A stretch of DNA of 14,816 nucleotides. Origin: Phycisphaerae bacterium (GTDB lineage: Bacteria > Planctomycetota > Phycisphaerae > UBA1845). A model generated the notes under the pieces. That model had not been told where the DNA came from and searched no databases. It saw only the letters and a list, made by a program, of their open reading frames with translations. Positions 1-8,262 of this stretch are shown here, piece by piece. Location: the NCBI GenBank assembly GCA_021604825.1, contig BQJS01000120.1, positions 1 through 14,816 of the forward strand, read 5' to 3'. Both the position numbers and the translations under genes were made by a program. Numbering within the stretch: the stretch's first letter is position 1; each line of letters opens with the position of its first letter.

Positions 1-1202
1 TGGGCCAGGATAAAATCGCCTTCGCGATCGAGCAGAAAGAGCGGCTCGCCATAGAGCAACTGGGTTTGCAGTGCCCGCGACGTCATACCATCAGCGCTTC
101 CAGGCCGATCGTACGAACGCACCATGCCAGCCGTACAAACACCATGAATCTTGCCGTCGAGGCGCTTGCTGTCGGGAAGGTCCCGAACATTGTTTTGCAC
201 CCGCTTGATGCCAACTTCATTCAGGGCCGACATCAAACCATGCGCCACCTTGGGCACGCTGCTCGAACCGACGAGTTGATAACCGTCCTCGTTTTGCGTT
301 ACCGACACGTTGAAATAACAGAGGCTGGAATTGGGCAAGGCGACTCGCTTGTACATGCCCACAAACCATTCGACCTTGTCGTGCGGAAGATTGCCGCCGG
401 GCCAAATCCGACGGGCGGCACTTCGGGCCCGCGACGCACCAACACGATCGTAGCCGTTGGGCAATGATTTCTTCTCACCTTTTGAATCAGGCGCTTCGAC
501 AACGTCTGCGAACGAACGAATCAACCCCTCGCACAACTGTTGGGCGGCAGTACGACACACAGTGCGATCGCGCTGTTCGCGCCGGTTTCCTCGCTCGGGG
601 CATGGCAACACGATCTTGCAAACGGATGGCGTCATCGCGGCGAATTGATTGATCGCATTGGGCCCTTTCGTTAACTCAGCCCTTAGCGAACCGGACCGCT
701 CCACCGATGCCTCCGCTTGTGCCCCTGCGTCAATCAGCGATTGAAGCAAAGCGTTTCCGCCGTCGCCGGACTCATCACCCGTTGCAAATTGATAAGTGGC
801 TTGTTTGGCGTTGCGATCGAATTGGATCGCAACGTAGGCTGTGCGTTTGGGATCGCGTGCGAATTCCAATGCACTGACCGAACCGCTTTGGTCGAGGTCA
901 GCCGGCCCATCACCGAGACGCCCAACGATCGCCTTGCCTCCGGCTTTGCGAATGGCGTGCCAGAGGTACGATGCGGTCAATACATTGTTGTCTTCGCACG
1001 TGCGCTCGGGTGCGGATGCGGCGCTCCCCCCGATAGGATCGATCACCACCGTAACGCCCTTCAGCGTTTTCGCCGGCGGTCTCCAGAATGGCTCGAAGGA
1101 TTCAATCGTCTTGGCCACCGTCGCATCCATCGTTGAGGCGCTCTTGGTGTCATGTCCAATCGTCAGAATTAGTGCGGTAGCGAGGTAAAGCACGTGTAAC
1201 AT
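1..1202 (-). CDS. Secreted amidase_3-like / SH3-like cell-wall protein, 3' end outside the window
   Basis: The frame is open from ATG at 1202 to the window edge: 400 codons with no stop, so the C-terminus is missing. GGGAG (1209-1213) lies 6 bases before the ATG and fixes the start. Residues 2-16 are hydrophobic (LHVLYLATALILTIG), a likely export signal. Residues 49-232 follow the N-acetylmuramoyl-L-alanine amidase (Amidase_3) pattern: VVIDPIGGS at 52-60 in place of VVIDPGHGG, a Glu at 70 before a helix, YVAIQFD at 123-129 in place of FISIHAN, and a closing PSVCKIVLPCPERGN at 192-206. Both zinc histidines are replaced (Gly58, Gln127), and only Glu70 of the ligands remains. Residues about 335-400, including LLYGEPLFLLDREGDF, resemble the SH3b domain that precedes NlpC/P60 peptidase domains. 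A C-terminal NlpC/P60 domain beyond the edge is inferred, not seen. The domain calls are by eye; the open frame is certain. Confidence 0.8.
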   Translation of the reverse strand, partial: MLHVLYLATALILTIGHDTKSASTMDATVAKTIESFEPFWRPPAKTLKGVTVVIDPIGGSAASAPERTCEDNNVLTASYLWHAIRKAGGKAIVGRLGDGPADLDQSGSVSALEFARDPKRTAYVAIQFDRNAKQATYQFATGDESGDGGNALLQSLIDAGAQAEASVERSGSLRAELTKGPNAINQFAAMTPSVCKIVLPCPERGNRREQRDRTVCRTAAQQLCEGLIRSFADVVEAPDSKGEKKSLPNGYDRVGASRARSAARRIWPGGNLPHDKVEWFVGMYKRVALPNSSLCYFNVSVTQNEDGYQLVGSSSVPKVAHGLMSALNEVGIKRVQNNVRDLPDSKRLDGKIHGVCTAGMVRSYDRPGSADGMTSRALQTQLLYGEPLFLLDREGDFILA

Positions 1203-1305
1203 TTCTTTCTCCCGAGCATCTTGTACAACCATTCACCATGGAGATACTCTACCCACTTGCGGCTGTGAAACAATCCTCGACGGATGCGGTTTGAATCGCA
1301 ATCCC

Positions 1306-2091
1306 ATGAAGAAAGTGACGCATATCATGCATAAATCAACCCACGCTGCGGCATTGATCGCAGCCCTGTTTGGTGTTTTGATGACTGGCTGCCACGACGC
1401 TAAGAATCCCTGGAGCGACCCACAGATGCCCGACAGCACCGAAGTAACATTCAGCACCCACACGTTCACGTCCACCAATGGCGAGTCGTTCCCTTACGCG
1501 GTGTACGTCCCCAGCAATTATTCAAGCGAAACACGTTGGCCGGCACTGCTGTTCCTGCATGGTCTCGGTGAACGCGGCAGCGACGGCGTCAAACACACCA
1601 CGGTCGGTCTGGGCAAAGCCATTCGCGACAACCCGGATCGATTTCCTTGCATCGTCATCATGCCGCACTGCCCGGACGATCGGCGGTGGACCGGTTCGAT
1701 GGAGCCCGTCGTAATCGGCATGCTCGACGAGGCGATGACCAAATACAGCATCGACTCCGATCGCATCGTTTTGACGGGCCTGTCGATGGGCGGATTCGGA
1801 ACGTGGGCGGTGGGACGAACTTATACGGATCGCTTTGCCGCGTTGGCCCCCATCTGCGGCGGAGGTGAGCCCTACGCCGTCGAGTCGCTTGCACAAATTC
1901 CGATTTGGTGTTTTCACGGCGGTGACGACAACGTTGTCGCACCCGACCGCTCGCGCGAAATGGTCGCGGCAGTCCAAGCCGCCGGCGGGAACATCAAGTA
2001 CACGGAATACCCCGGCGTCAACCACAACTCATGGGACCCGACCTACGGCGACCCAGAAGTTATCGCGTGGATGTTGGAACAAAATCGTTAG
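1306..2091 (+). CDS. Alpha/beta-hydrolase lipoprotein (COG4099-type esterase/peptidase)
   Basis: A 261-residue serine hydrolase of the predicted-peptidase / dienelactone-hydrolase / PHB-depolymerase-like group. From the ATG at 1306, the hydrophobic stretch AAALIAALFGVL leads to a lipobox LMTGC with Cys29, so it is probably a membrane-anchored lipoprotein. LLFLHGLGERG is the oxyanion-hole strand. GLSMGGFG carries the nucleophile Ser160. HGGDDNVV carries the acid, Asp207 or Asp208, and VNHNSW carries His240. The triad is complete and in the usual order, and the length is normal for a single-domain member. The substrate is unknown; carbohydrate-ester and peptide hydrolysis are both known in such families. 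Start alternatives are TTG at 1291 and ATG at 1327; none has a clear ribosome-binding site, and all three keep the signal peptide. It is the only plus-strand gene here, divergent from the amidase-like gene (103 bases between starts) and convergent with namZ. Confidence 0.88.
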   Translation: MKKVTHIMHKSTHAAALIAALFGVLMTGCHDAKNPWSDPQMPDSTEVTFSTHTFTSTNGESFPYAVYVPSNYSSETRWPALLFLHGLGERGSDGVKHTTVGLGKAIRDNPDRFPCIVIMPHCPDDRRWTGSMEPVVIGMLDEAMTKYSIDSDRIVLTGLSMGGFGTWAVGRTYTDRFAALAPICGGGEPYAVESLAQIPIWCFHGGDDNVVAPDRSREMVAAVQAAGGNIKYTEYPGVNHNSWDPTYGDPEVIAWMLEQNR

Positions 2092-2119
2092 ATCAATCAA
2101 AGGAGGCGATTCGACCAAC

Positions 2120-2193
2120 GTGCCACTGCTCTGTGAGCAGTGCAAGCATTGAAATGGCTCCGATCAAGAACACTGCTCACAGAGCAGTGGCAC
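2120..2193. repeat. REP/BIME-like facing hairpin pair, copy 1
   Basis: Two perfect 23-base inverted copies (2120-2142 and 2171-2193) flank a 28-base spacer. Each unit is GTGC followed by CACTGCTC, the loop TGT and GAGCAGTG, so each folds alone into an 8-bp hairpin with a 3-base loop, and the pair can also form one long stem. It lies between two convergent genes, 28 bases after the hydrolase stop and 32 bases beyond the namZ stop, where it could act as a two-way terminator or mRNA-end stabiliser. Related copies are at 12225-12295 and 14793-14816. Confidence 0.85.
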
Positions 2194-2225
2194 AGCGGAT
2201 ATCATCTCAACGGTAATCTTCCTAC

Positions 2226-3461
2226 TTACTTATAGAGCAGATACTTCGCGCGGGCTTTGCGGAAGTCTTCAACGCCTTCGTTCCACCTGGCGAGAATGTC
2301 TTCGATGGGCTTGCCGGCTTCAAACAGTTTTCGAATTTCGTCGGTGCCACAGGCCTTGTCGAATGAGCGCTTCCGCTTGCTTTCAAACAGCTTGTGATCG
2401 GCGAATGATTTGCGGACGACATCCATCACGTGAAACTGAATACCGGTCAGGTGGGCCTTATCGGGATCGGTCAGATGCACCTGTGCCCCGCCGCAAACCT
2501 TGCCCTTGTTCGGACCGTAATATGGTTTGAAATAGATCGGACGAAACCGCACTCCGGCGAGCTTGCGTTCTTCTAACTGCGATGCAAACAAACCCGCATC
2601 TGCTTCTGGCAATCCAACCAACTCAAACGGCAGCGGATACCCGACGCCTTCGCTGACGACGTGCAACTCGCCCATGATGCCGGTGGCTGCGTAAAAGAGC
2701 GCGGACTCTGACTTCGGCACGTGCGGCGACGACGGCACCCATTCAAGCCCGCAATCGTCAAAGCCCATCGACCGCTTCCAGCCCTTCATCTGAACCACGG
2801 TCAGGTCGCACTTGATGCCGCCTTCAAGCCACCCCTCCTCGTTGATCATCTGAGCTAGCTCCCCCACCGTCATGCCGTGCAGGTATGGAATTGGCAGGAA
2901 TCCAATGAACGAGCGAAATTCCATATCGAGCGGGCTACCCTCGATTCGATCGCCACCGAGCGGATTCGGACGATCCAGCACCACAAACTTCAACTTGTTT
3001 TCAGCCGCGGCCTGCATTGCGACCGTCATGGTGTTGATGAACGTATACGATCGCGAACCGATGTCCTGTATGTCGAAAACCAATGTGTCGATGCCCTTGA
3101 GCATCTCTTCGGTGGGTTGCCGCGTCTTGCCATAAAGCGAGTATACGGGCAGCTTGGTATCGGAATCGATGGCGTCTTCCACCTTGTCCCCGGCATAGGC
3201 ATCACCGCGCACGCCATGCTCGGGTCCGTACAGCGATACAAGCTTCACATTCCTCGCGGCGTGTAACAAATCAACGGTTGACTGCAAATCACCGCTAACA
3301 CCAGTCGGGTTGGTAATCAAACCGACGCTTCGTCCATCGAGCAGTTTAAACCCATCTCCGCTGAGAACATCGATTCCGACCTGAACGGCTGGCCCATCGG
3401 CCAACGTGATCGCACAAAATGCCCAAGTCATCAATATCGCTAAGTGTTTTTGAGTGTTCAT
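2226..3461 (-). CDS. namZ: Exo-beta-N-acetylmuramidase, NamZ / DUF1343 family
   Basis: The 411-residue protein matches the usual length of DUF1343 (COG3876, GH171) enzymes, which release MurNAc from the non-reducing end of peptidoglycan chains. Residues 1-21 are a signal peptide ending near ITLA, so it acts outside the cytoplasm. The family signature is clear: VGLITNPTGV at 46-55, LYGPEHGVRGD at 77-87 with Glu81-His82 (the pair put forward as catalytic in characterised NamZ proteins), then VYSLYG, LVFDIQDIGSRSYTF, VVLDRPNPLGG and PYLHGMTVGELA. The ATG at 3461 overlaps the stop of the upstream channel gene as ATGA, which points to translational coupling. The frame stays open upstream to 3683, but that stretch lies inside the channel gene and precedes the signal peptide, so I rejected it. 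No NagZ or active amidase gene is visible nearby, unlike the Bacillus subtilis arrangement. Confidence 0.93.
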   Translation of the reverse strand: MNTQKHLAILMTWAFCAITLADGPAVQVGIDVLSGDGFKLLDGRSVGLITNPTGVSGDLQSTVDLLHAARNVKLVSLYGPEHGVRGDAYAGDKVEDAIDSDTKLPVYSLYGKTRQPTEEMLKGIDTLVFDIQDIGSRSYTFINTMTVAMQAAAENKLKFVVLDRPNPLGGDRIEGSPLDMEFRSFIGFLPIPYLHGMTVGELAQMINEEGWLEGGIKCDLTVVQMKGWKRSMGFDDCGLEWVPSSPHVPKSESALFYAATGIMGELHVVSEGVGYPLPFELVGLPEADAGLFASQLEERKLAGVRFRPIYFKPYYGPNKGKVCGGAQVHLTDPDKAHLTGIQFHVMDVVRKSFADHKLFESKRKRSFDKACGTDEIRKLFEAGKPIEDILARWNEGVEDFRKARAKYLLYK

Positions 3462-6400
3462 GGCTGCTGCGTCTTCTCCAATCCGGCTTCTCGTTGCGGA
3501 GGAACTTGAAATTCGGGTTGCGCGGTCTTTCCGCTTTGTTGGACTGCGACTTTGGAATCGGGCACGAACGAAATCGTACGCTGCGGGAATGGAATCTCGA
3601 TGCCCTCTTCTTTGAATCGCCGGTCGATTTCGTAGCGCATGTTGATCATCCCCATCCAGCGCTCGCCCGGCGTCAGGAACCACATTGCGGCGACAAAGTC
3701 CAAGCTGCTGTCACCAAAGTTGACGAACCACACCTGCGGTACGGGATCAACCACCACGGATGGTTCGGCTTGGGCGATCTCGAGCAATAGATCGCGCACG
3801 CGGGCGACGTCAGTTCCATAAGCCACGCCAACGTTGATCTTGCCGCGAATTTTTGTGTCGTTGTCCAGCGTCCAGTTGGTCACGCTGCTGGTGATAAACT
3901 CGGAGTTGGGCACGATGCGGTCGATGTTGTCGAACGATTTGATTTGCGTCGAACGCATGCTGATTCGCACGACCTCGCCCAACTCACCGTTGACTTCGAC
4001 GATGTCGCCAACCTTGACGTGTCGCTCCGCAAAGAGTAGCAACCCGCTCATGAAGTTAACGAGCAGCGGCTGAAGTCCGAGACCCAATCCCAAACCGAGC
4101 CCGCCAAACAGCACGGCCAGCGCTCCGAGATTGATATGGACCAATCGGAACGAAATATACAATCCGAGGACGATCAGCATGTAGTGGAGAAGTGCATTGA
4201 TCGTCGCCTGGGCGCCTCGATTGATGCCCGCATAAGTCGGGTAGATCTTCGCGTTGAGCGTCGCCCGGATGGCCTTCGATATTTTCAGTACCGCAAACAT
4301 CGCCACGATCGCGGCAATCACCCGCCAGACGGTGATCGCATGATCTTCGACGCCAGCCAACTTGTACGTCAGCACCGCCCGCGCCGAAAGGCTCGTCATC
4401 CCCCACGCCGCACAAATCCAAACAATCGCCCCAACCCACACCAGCCACTGAACCACACTGGTCACGCCGCCAACCACCAAACCCAATTCACGCGATTCAA
4501 CGCCACCGAGCAATTGATCCAACTCATGATCGGCGTCGTCGTCATCGCCATCGGCATCCTCAGTGGCTTTGTCTGGTATGGCTTTCTTTCGAATATCGCC
4601 GAGCACGTCACCAAGAAGTGCCGCCAGTGCAAACGCTGCAACCGTATGGACGACGTTTCGAGCGAGGTAATCCACGAACGCCCCATATCCCACGACTTCG
4701 GCGACCAATAGCGCCAACAGTACCAAGACGATAATCGGGTAGACCTGAACAACCGCCCCGAAAGCGATTGGCCGGCGCTGGGCAAACTTGCGACCCAATA
4801 CGCGCACCACCGAATTGCGATCCCGCAAGAACAGCACGGTAAGGACCAACGCGACGGTGCAATACACCGCCCACAACCCATCGTGCAACGCGGGGGCAGC
4901 TTCGATTGTTTTTAGGAATACGACCGGAATCCCAAGTAGAACAGCCATCCACCAAAACAATCCGCACCACCGTCGATAGTATTGTGCAACATTGTTGGAG
5001 CAGGGAATGATTCGAAATCGCGGCTTGCCCGATCGAAACAAATGCACAAGCGCCGCTCGTGTAACAACAGCCGCAACACCCAACAGGCTCATTCGCATCA
5101 CCAAGACCGGCAACGGATTTCTACTGAAACGCGACATGAAAATCCAGCCGGCGAGCAGCGTCAACGGCAGCGCAAGAATCACGCAATACGCGGTGATGTT
5201 TGCAATCTGAATGCGAAACCGACTGGTCATACCCACTTCGGTGATGCTGCCAGATTGCAGGGCCGCTGATACAGCTTCTTCAGTCTTGGCGGCCAACCGA
5301 TTCGCCCGCATCCGCACAATGACGCCCAAGAAAATTCCCAACACAATCACAAAACTGGCGACGCGATAAGACGAGGCGTCAACACCTCCGGCTTTCGGCT
5401 TGAAGTTGCCAAAAGCATCCTTGATCTGTGAAGTGCTTTGGCCGGTCCGCACTTCGTCATAGGCGGCTTTGATTTTTCCGCCGATGTGCTGACTTCGGGC
5501 AAGCGTATACGACCAATAAAGACCCTGACGAAACCGAGCCAGATCCTCGAGGAACAGTGATAGTTCCTTAACCGATTCCTCAAGGCGATTGACCGATCCA
5601 CGCGCCGCAGAAACGATCTCGCTGATGGTCTCGTCGAGGGCGGGTCGATACTTGGACGCCAACTCAGCCGCCCGCGCCGCAAACAGTTCCTGCTCCGGAA
5701 GTTCGGTGATTTTCGATGTCGCTTCTTTCAACTCCGCGCGAGCAGCCGCCATGTCCTCCGCAGCGTCGTCTTGGCCGATGAGCAATTCGTCAAGTTCGAG
5801 ACGGGCCAAATCAAGTTCAGCGTTGAGAACGGTTAACTGTGCCGCATAGTCGCCAGAAAGATCGATCAGCGTACGATAAGCTGACGTTTTTTCCGCCCCG
5901 CTGATGCGCGAGAGTCTGTCCTGCAACCGATTGTACTTCGCCCGCACCTGCTTCATATCGCGGGACAAATCGTTCTTGTCGCTCTCACGGTATCGATTGC
6001 GGATGCCATCTCGGTGGCTTAGAAATTCCTTCTGCGTGTTCGCGATAAGATTGCGATAGTTCCAATAAGCCTTGTCAGCAGGTGTTTTGGCGGCCTTAAG
6101 TTCCTGCTCGATCGTCTCCGATTCACCAACGGATGCCCGAGTCTCCAAGCGCGTGCGATAATCACCGAGCGCTTTGACGTAGGCCTTGAGTTCCGGAAGC
6201 ACCAGATCGGTCGCCGACATTTCCAGATTCAAATTGATCTTCTGGGCCGCCAACTGCTCAATGCGCAGATCGGCGAGAAACACCTTCCAGGTACTGCGCA
6301 CGAGATTGATGTGGTGAATCTCTCGCGCGGTCGCGGCATCGATGCCTTCGGCTGACTCATCCGGAAGCTTCTTGATGACCGTATCAAGTTCAAACCGGGC

Positions 6401-7027
6401 GTCGGCAGCCGCCTTTGTGGCGTCGGACTCGCGCTGCGTGAATTCACCGATGGTGTTGGTTCGGTTGGTCTGCTGCTTGTTCGTCGTATCCGTCAGGGCG
6501 TTAACCCGCTTGTACTCCGCCGCTATGTCCGCGCGTCTCTTTTCGAGTTCAGCCTGATCGACCGCCCCGGGTTTTTCTTTCATCCAGCTTTGCAATTTGG
6601 CGGTGCGATTGCGATATTCGTCGACGTCGGCGGTGCGTTGGTTGATCTGCTCATCGGACCCGAGCGCCGCGGATTTCTTGAGCATCTCCTCATACACGCC
6701 CAACTGCTCAAGACAGGCCGTCAACACTTCACGGGCGGCTGCCGCGGCTGCACTTTTCTTCTGCGTCGCCTGAGATGATTCGGGCCCGACTTCATCAGCG
6801 GGCAATTCTTCCAATTGCTCGTTGATTGCCGTGCGCACGCGCCCCAATTCCTCCGGCGTTTTGGGCACAGGAAGCGGCGTGATGGCCTCGGTTGATTTTG
6901 AAGCGGGTGCAGGGGTTGGCTGACTTCGGACCGCTGGCACAAATCCGAGCAGGACCGCGCTTAGCATCGCGACCACGTACCAATGAGACGACCAACGGGC
7001 TATCAGGTTTTGAGGCTTGGTTCGCAT
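3458..7027 (-). CDS. Large MscS/MscK-type mechanosensitive ion channel
   Basis: The 1189-residue protein is about the size of E. coli MscK (1120). Residues 1-35 form a signal sequence ending near AVRSQ. Residues about 40-540 are a charged, Ala/Glu/Lys/Arg-rich, largely helical and probably coiled-coil periplasmic region. From about 550 to 1000 there are around ten or eleven hydrophobic helices, the first containing VASFVIVLGIFLGVIV. The pore helix has the alternating run GLGLGLGLGLQPL at about 977-989, followed by NFMSGLLLFAERHVKVGD and the MscS beta-domain signature with STQIKSFDNIDRIVPNSEF. An acidic stretch, EDADGDDDDADHELD, lies near residues 815-835 between membrane segments. Such channels open under membrane tension and protect against hypo-osmotic shock. 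The stop overlaps the namZ start. The ATG at 7027 has no good ribosome-binding site, and a promoter-like sequence ends only 10 bases before it. Confidence 0.95.
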   Translation of the reverse strand: MRTKPQNLIARWSSHWYVVAMLSAVLLGFVPAVRSQPTPAPASKSTEAITPLPVPKTPEELGRVRTAINEQLEELPADEVGPESSQATQKKSAAAAAAREVLTACLEQLGVYEEMLKKSAALGSDEQINQRTADVDEYRNRTAKLQSWMKEKPGAVDQAELEKRRADIAAEYKRVNALTDTTNKQQTNRTNTIGEFTQRESDATKAAADARFELDTVIKKLPDESAEGIDAATAREIHHINLVRSTWKVFLADLRIEQLAAQKINLNLEMSATDLVLPELKAYVKALGDYRTRLETRASVGESETIEQELKAAKTPADKAYWNYRNLIANTQKEFLSHRDGIRNRYRESDKNDLSRDMKQVRAKYNRLQDRLSRISGAEKTSAYRTLIDLSGDYAAQLTVLNAELDLARLELDELLIGQDDAAEDMAAARAELKEATSKITELPEQELFAARAAELASKYRPALDETISEIVSAARGSVNRLEESVKELSLFLEDLARFRQGLYWSYTLARSQHIGGKIKAAYDEVRTGQSTSQIKDAFGNFKPKAGGVDASSYRVASFVIVLGIFLGVIVRMRANRLAAKTEEAVSAALQSGSITEVGMTSRFRIQIANITAYCVILALPLTLLAGWIFMSRFSRNPLPVLVMRMSLLGVAAVVTRAALVHLFRSGKPRFRIIPCSNNVAQYYRRWCGLFWWMAVLLGIPVVFLKTIEAAPALHDGLWAVYCTVALVLTVLFLRDRNSVVRVLGRKFAQRRPIAFGAVVQVYPIIVLVLLALLVAEVVGYGAFVDYLARNVVHTVAAFALAALLGDVLGDIRKKAIPDKATEDADGDDDDADHELDQLLGGVESRELGLVVGGVTSVVQWLVWVGAIVWICAAWGMTSLSARAVLTYKLAGVEDHAITVWRVIAAIVAMFAVLKISKAIRATLNAKIYPTYAGINRGAQATINALLHYMLIVLGLYISFRLVHINLGALAVLFGGLGLGLGLGLQPLLVNFMSGLLLFAERHVKVGDIVEVNGELGEVVRISMRSTQIKSFDNIDRIVPNSEFITSSVTNWTLDNDTKIRGKINVGVAYGTDVARVRDLLLEIAQAEPSVVVDPVPQVWFVNFGDSSLDFVAAMWFLTPGERWMGMINMRYEIDRRFKEEGIEIPFPQRTISFVPDSKVAVQQSGKTAQPEFQVPPQREAGLEKTQQP

Positions 7028-7037
7028 GATACCGACG

Positions 7038-7065
7038 ATTGTAGGCGCCCCCTCGAGGCATACAA
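7038..7065 (-). promoter_or_regulatory. Possible sigma-70-type promoter of the channel-namZ unit
   Basis: On the minus strand, TTGTAT (7060-7065) and TACAAT (7038-7043) are 16 bases apart. The -10 matches five of six consensus bases, the -35 only three. The -10 ends 10 bases before the ATG at 7027, so the transcript would start within a few bases of the start codon. That fits the lack of a ribosome-binding site and would make the mRNA nearly leaderless. Position and motifs are seen; activity is inferred. Confidence 0.35.
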
Positions 7066-7165
7066 CCGTGAATCTGCTTGTTGGTAAGCGATGGCGAAGC
7101 GCAGGGTCACCATGCAGGCCTCCCAGGTTCGGATGGGCATGTACTTGTTGCGGCGAGCGCGAACG

Positions 7166-8251
7166 CTACGTGGCGACCATTTCCTTGGCGGGGATCGAGG
7201 GCGCGTGCTTGGTCGACGGCTGCGACAAGTAGGCGGCGACAGCTTCGGGAATCCCGTCCTCATACTTGACGGTCGGTGTCCACGAAAGCTTCTCACGGGC
7301 CTTTTGGCACTCGAAGAAGGTCTTGCGCCCCATCAGCCACACCGAATACCGCGTCACCAACGGCGGTGTCTTGCGGCGAAACATGTGCCCGATGATTTCA
7401 AAGACGAAAGCGGCGGTATAGGCCACGCGGTAAGGGACTTTCCGCTTCACTTCCGGTTCGCCCAGCGCCTTGGCCACCAGATTGAAATACTGCTTCTGCG
7501 TCAACACGCCGTCGTTGCTGCAGTTGTAAGCTTCGCCAGCACCTTCGGGCATCTCAGCCGCCGTGATGCCTCCCTCCGCAACGTTTCCTGCGTGGACCAC
7601 GTTGAGGCGATTGTTGCCATCGCCGATGAGTTTGATCTTACCCTTGCGAATCGAATCACAGAGGCGCCCGATCGTGGCGCGATCGCGCGGGCCGTAAAGC
7701 CAACTCGGGCGAATCACCGTGACTTCGACATCACCGCGCTTGTGGGCTGCCCACACCAGCTTCTCAGCTTCGACCTTCGCCCGCGAGTAGTAGCTCCAAT
7801 GATGAAGATTCACGCCCAACGGATCCGACTCGTCGATGACCAGGCCCGGTTGATTGGGGTGGCCATACGCACTGATCGAACTGATGTGGAGGAATCGCTT
7901 CACACCCGCCGCAATCGCCGAGGTCAGAAGTTTGCGCGTACCTTCGATCGTAATCTCGACAAACTCATGCCATGGGCCCCAGTCGCCGACCCGCGCCGCA
8001 GCGTGGTAGACGATCGTCACACCTTCGCACGCCCGTTTCAGTGAGGCCTCGTCGGTCATGTCGCCTTCGGCCAATTCCACGCCAAGCGATTCCAAAAAGC
8101 GGGTGTCGCTTCCAGGCCGCACCAGGGCACGCACGCGACGACCCCGCTTGACCAACTGTTCGACAAAATGGCTACCGAGCAGGCCGGTGCCACCAGTGAC
8201 GAGATTCAAACCGCTTTGGGCCTTGTCTTGATGGGTATTGTCTTGATCCAC
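7166..8251 (-). CDS. NAD(P)-dependent epimerase/dehydratase, extended SDR (3-beta-HSD-like)
   Basis: The 361-residue protein has a Rossmann fold: VTGGTGLLGSH at residues about 17-28 is the dinucleotide-binding glycine motif, ALVRPGSDTRFL follows strand 2, and VYHAAARVGDW follows strand 4. The catalytic set is the Ser of HISSISAYG (about 122-130) and YYSRAK with Tyr155 and Lys159. VIRPSWLYGP follows, as in extended SDRs. The overall pattern resembles 3-beta-hydroxysteroid dehydrogenase/isomerase and HpnA-like sugar epimerases; the substrate cannot be told from sequence alone. I chose GTG at 8251 because GAGGA (8258-8262) lies 6 bases upstream; an in-frame TTG at 8287 would add 12 unconserved residues. 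The gene stands 138 bases before the channel gene and 142 bases after the DUF1571 gene, all on the same strand, so it is probably its own unit. Confidence 0.9.
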   Translation of the reverse strand: MDQDNTHQDKAQSGLNLVTGGTGLLGSHFVEQLVKRGRRVRALVRPGSDTRFLESLGVELAEGDMTDEASLKRACEGVTIVYHAAARVGDWGPWHEFVEITIEGTRKLLTSAIAAGVKRFLHISSISAYGHPNQPGLVIDESDPLGVNLHHWSYYSRAKVEAEKLVWAAHKRGDVEVTVIRPSWLYGPRDRATIGRLCDSIRKGKIKLIGDGNNRLNVVHAGNVAEGGITAAEMPEGAGEAYNCSNDGVLTQKQYFNLVAKALGEPEVKRKVPYRVAYTAAFVFEIIGHMFRRKTPPLVTRYSVWLMGRKTFFECQKAREKLSWTPTVKYEDGIPEAVAAYLSQPSTKHAPSIPAKEMVAT

Positions 8252-8257
8252 AAATAA

Positions 8258-8262
8258 TCCTC
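8258..8262 (-). promoter_or_regulatory. Ribosome-binding site fixing the GTG start of the SDR gene
   Basis: GAGGA on the minus strand, 6 bases before GTG at 8251. It places translation initiation inside the longer open frame that begins with TTG at 8287. Confidence 0.7.

Noticed and set aside
66..1188. Several short plus-strand frames at the left edge
   Set aside because: All are antisense to the 400-codon open frame of the amidase-like gene.
1202..1306. Divergent promoters between the amidase-like gene and the hydrolase
   Set aside because: Only partial hexamer matches are present on either strand (for example TTGTAC with GATACT), so none can be called.
2120..2193. Repeat units as a CRISPR array
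   Set aside because: Units face each other rather than repeating in one direction, only two occur per site, and no cas gene is present.
3462..3683. N-terminal extension of namZ
   Set aside because: It overlaps the channel's conserved C-terminus and would place a normal signal peptide inside the protein. The ATG at 3461 with its ATGA overlap is the better start.
7091..8044. Plus-strand open frame of 317 codons
   Set aside because: It runs antisense through the SDR gene, whose motifs are complete. The plus-strand translation is Arg/His/Asp-rich with no known motif.
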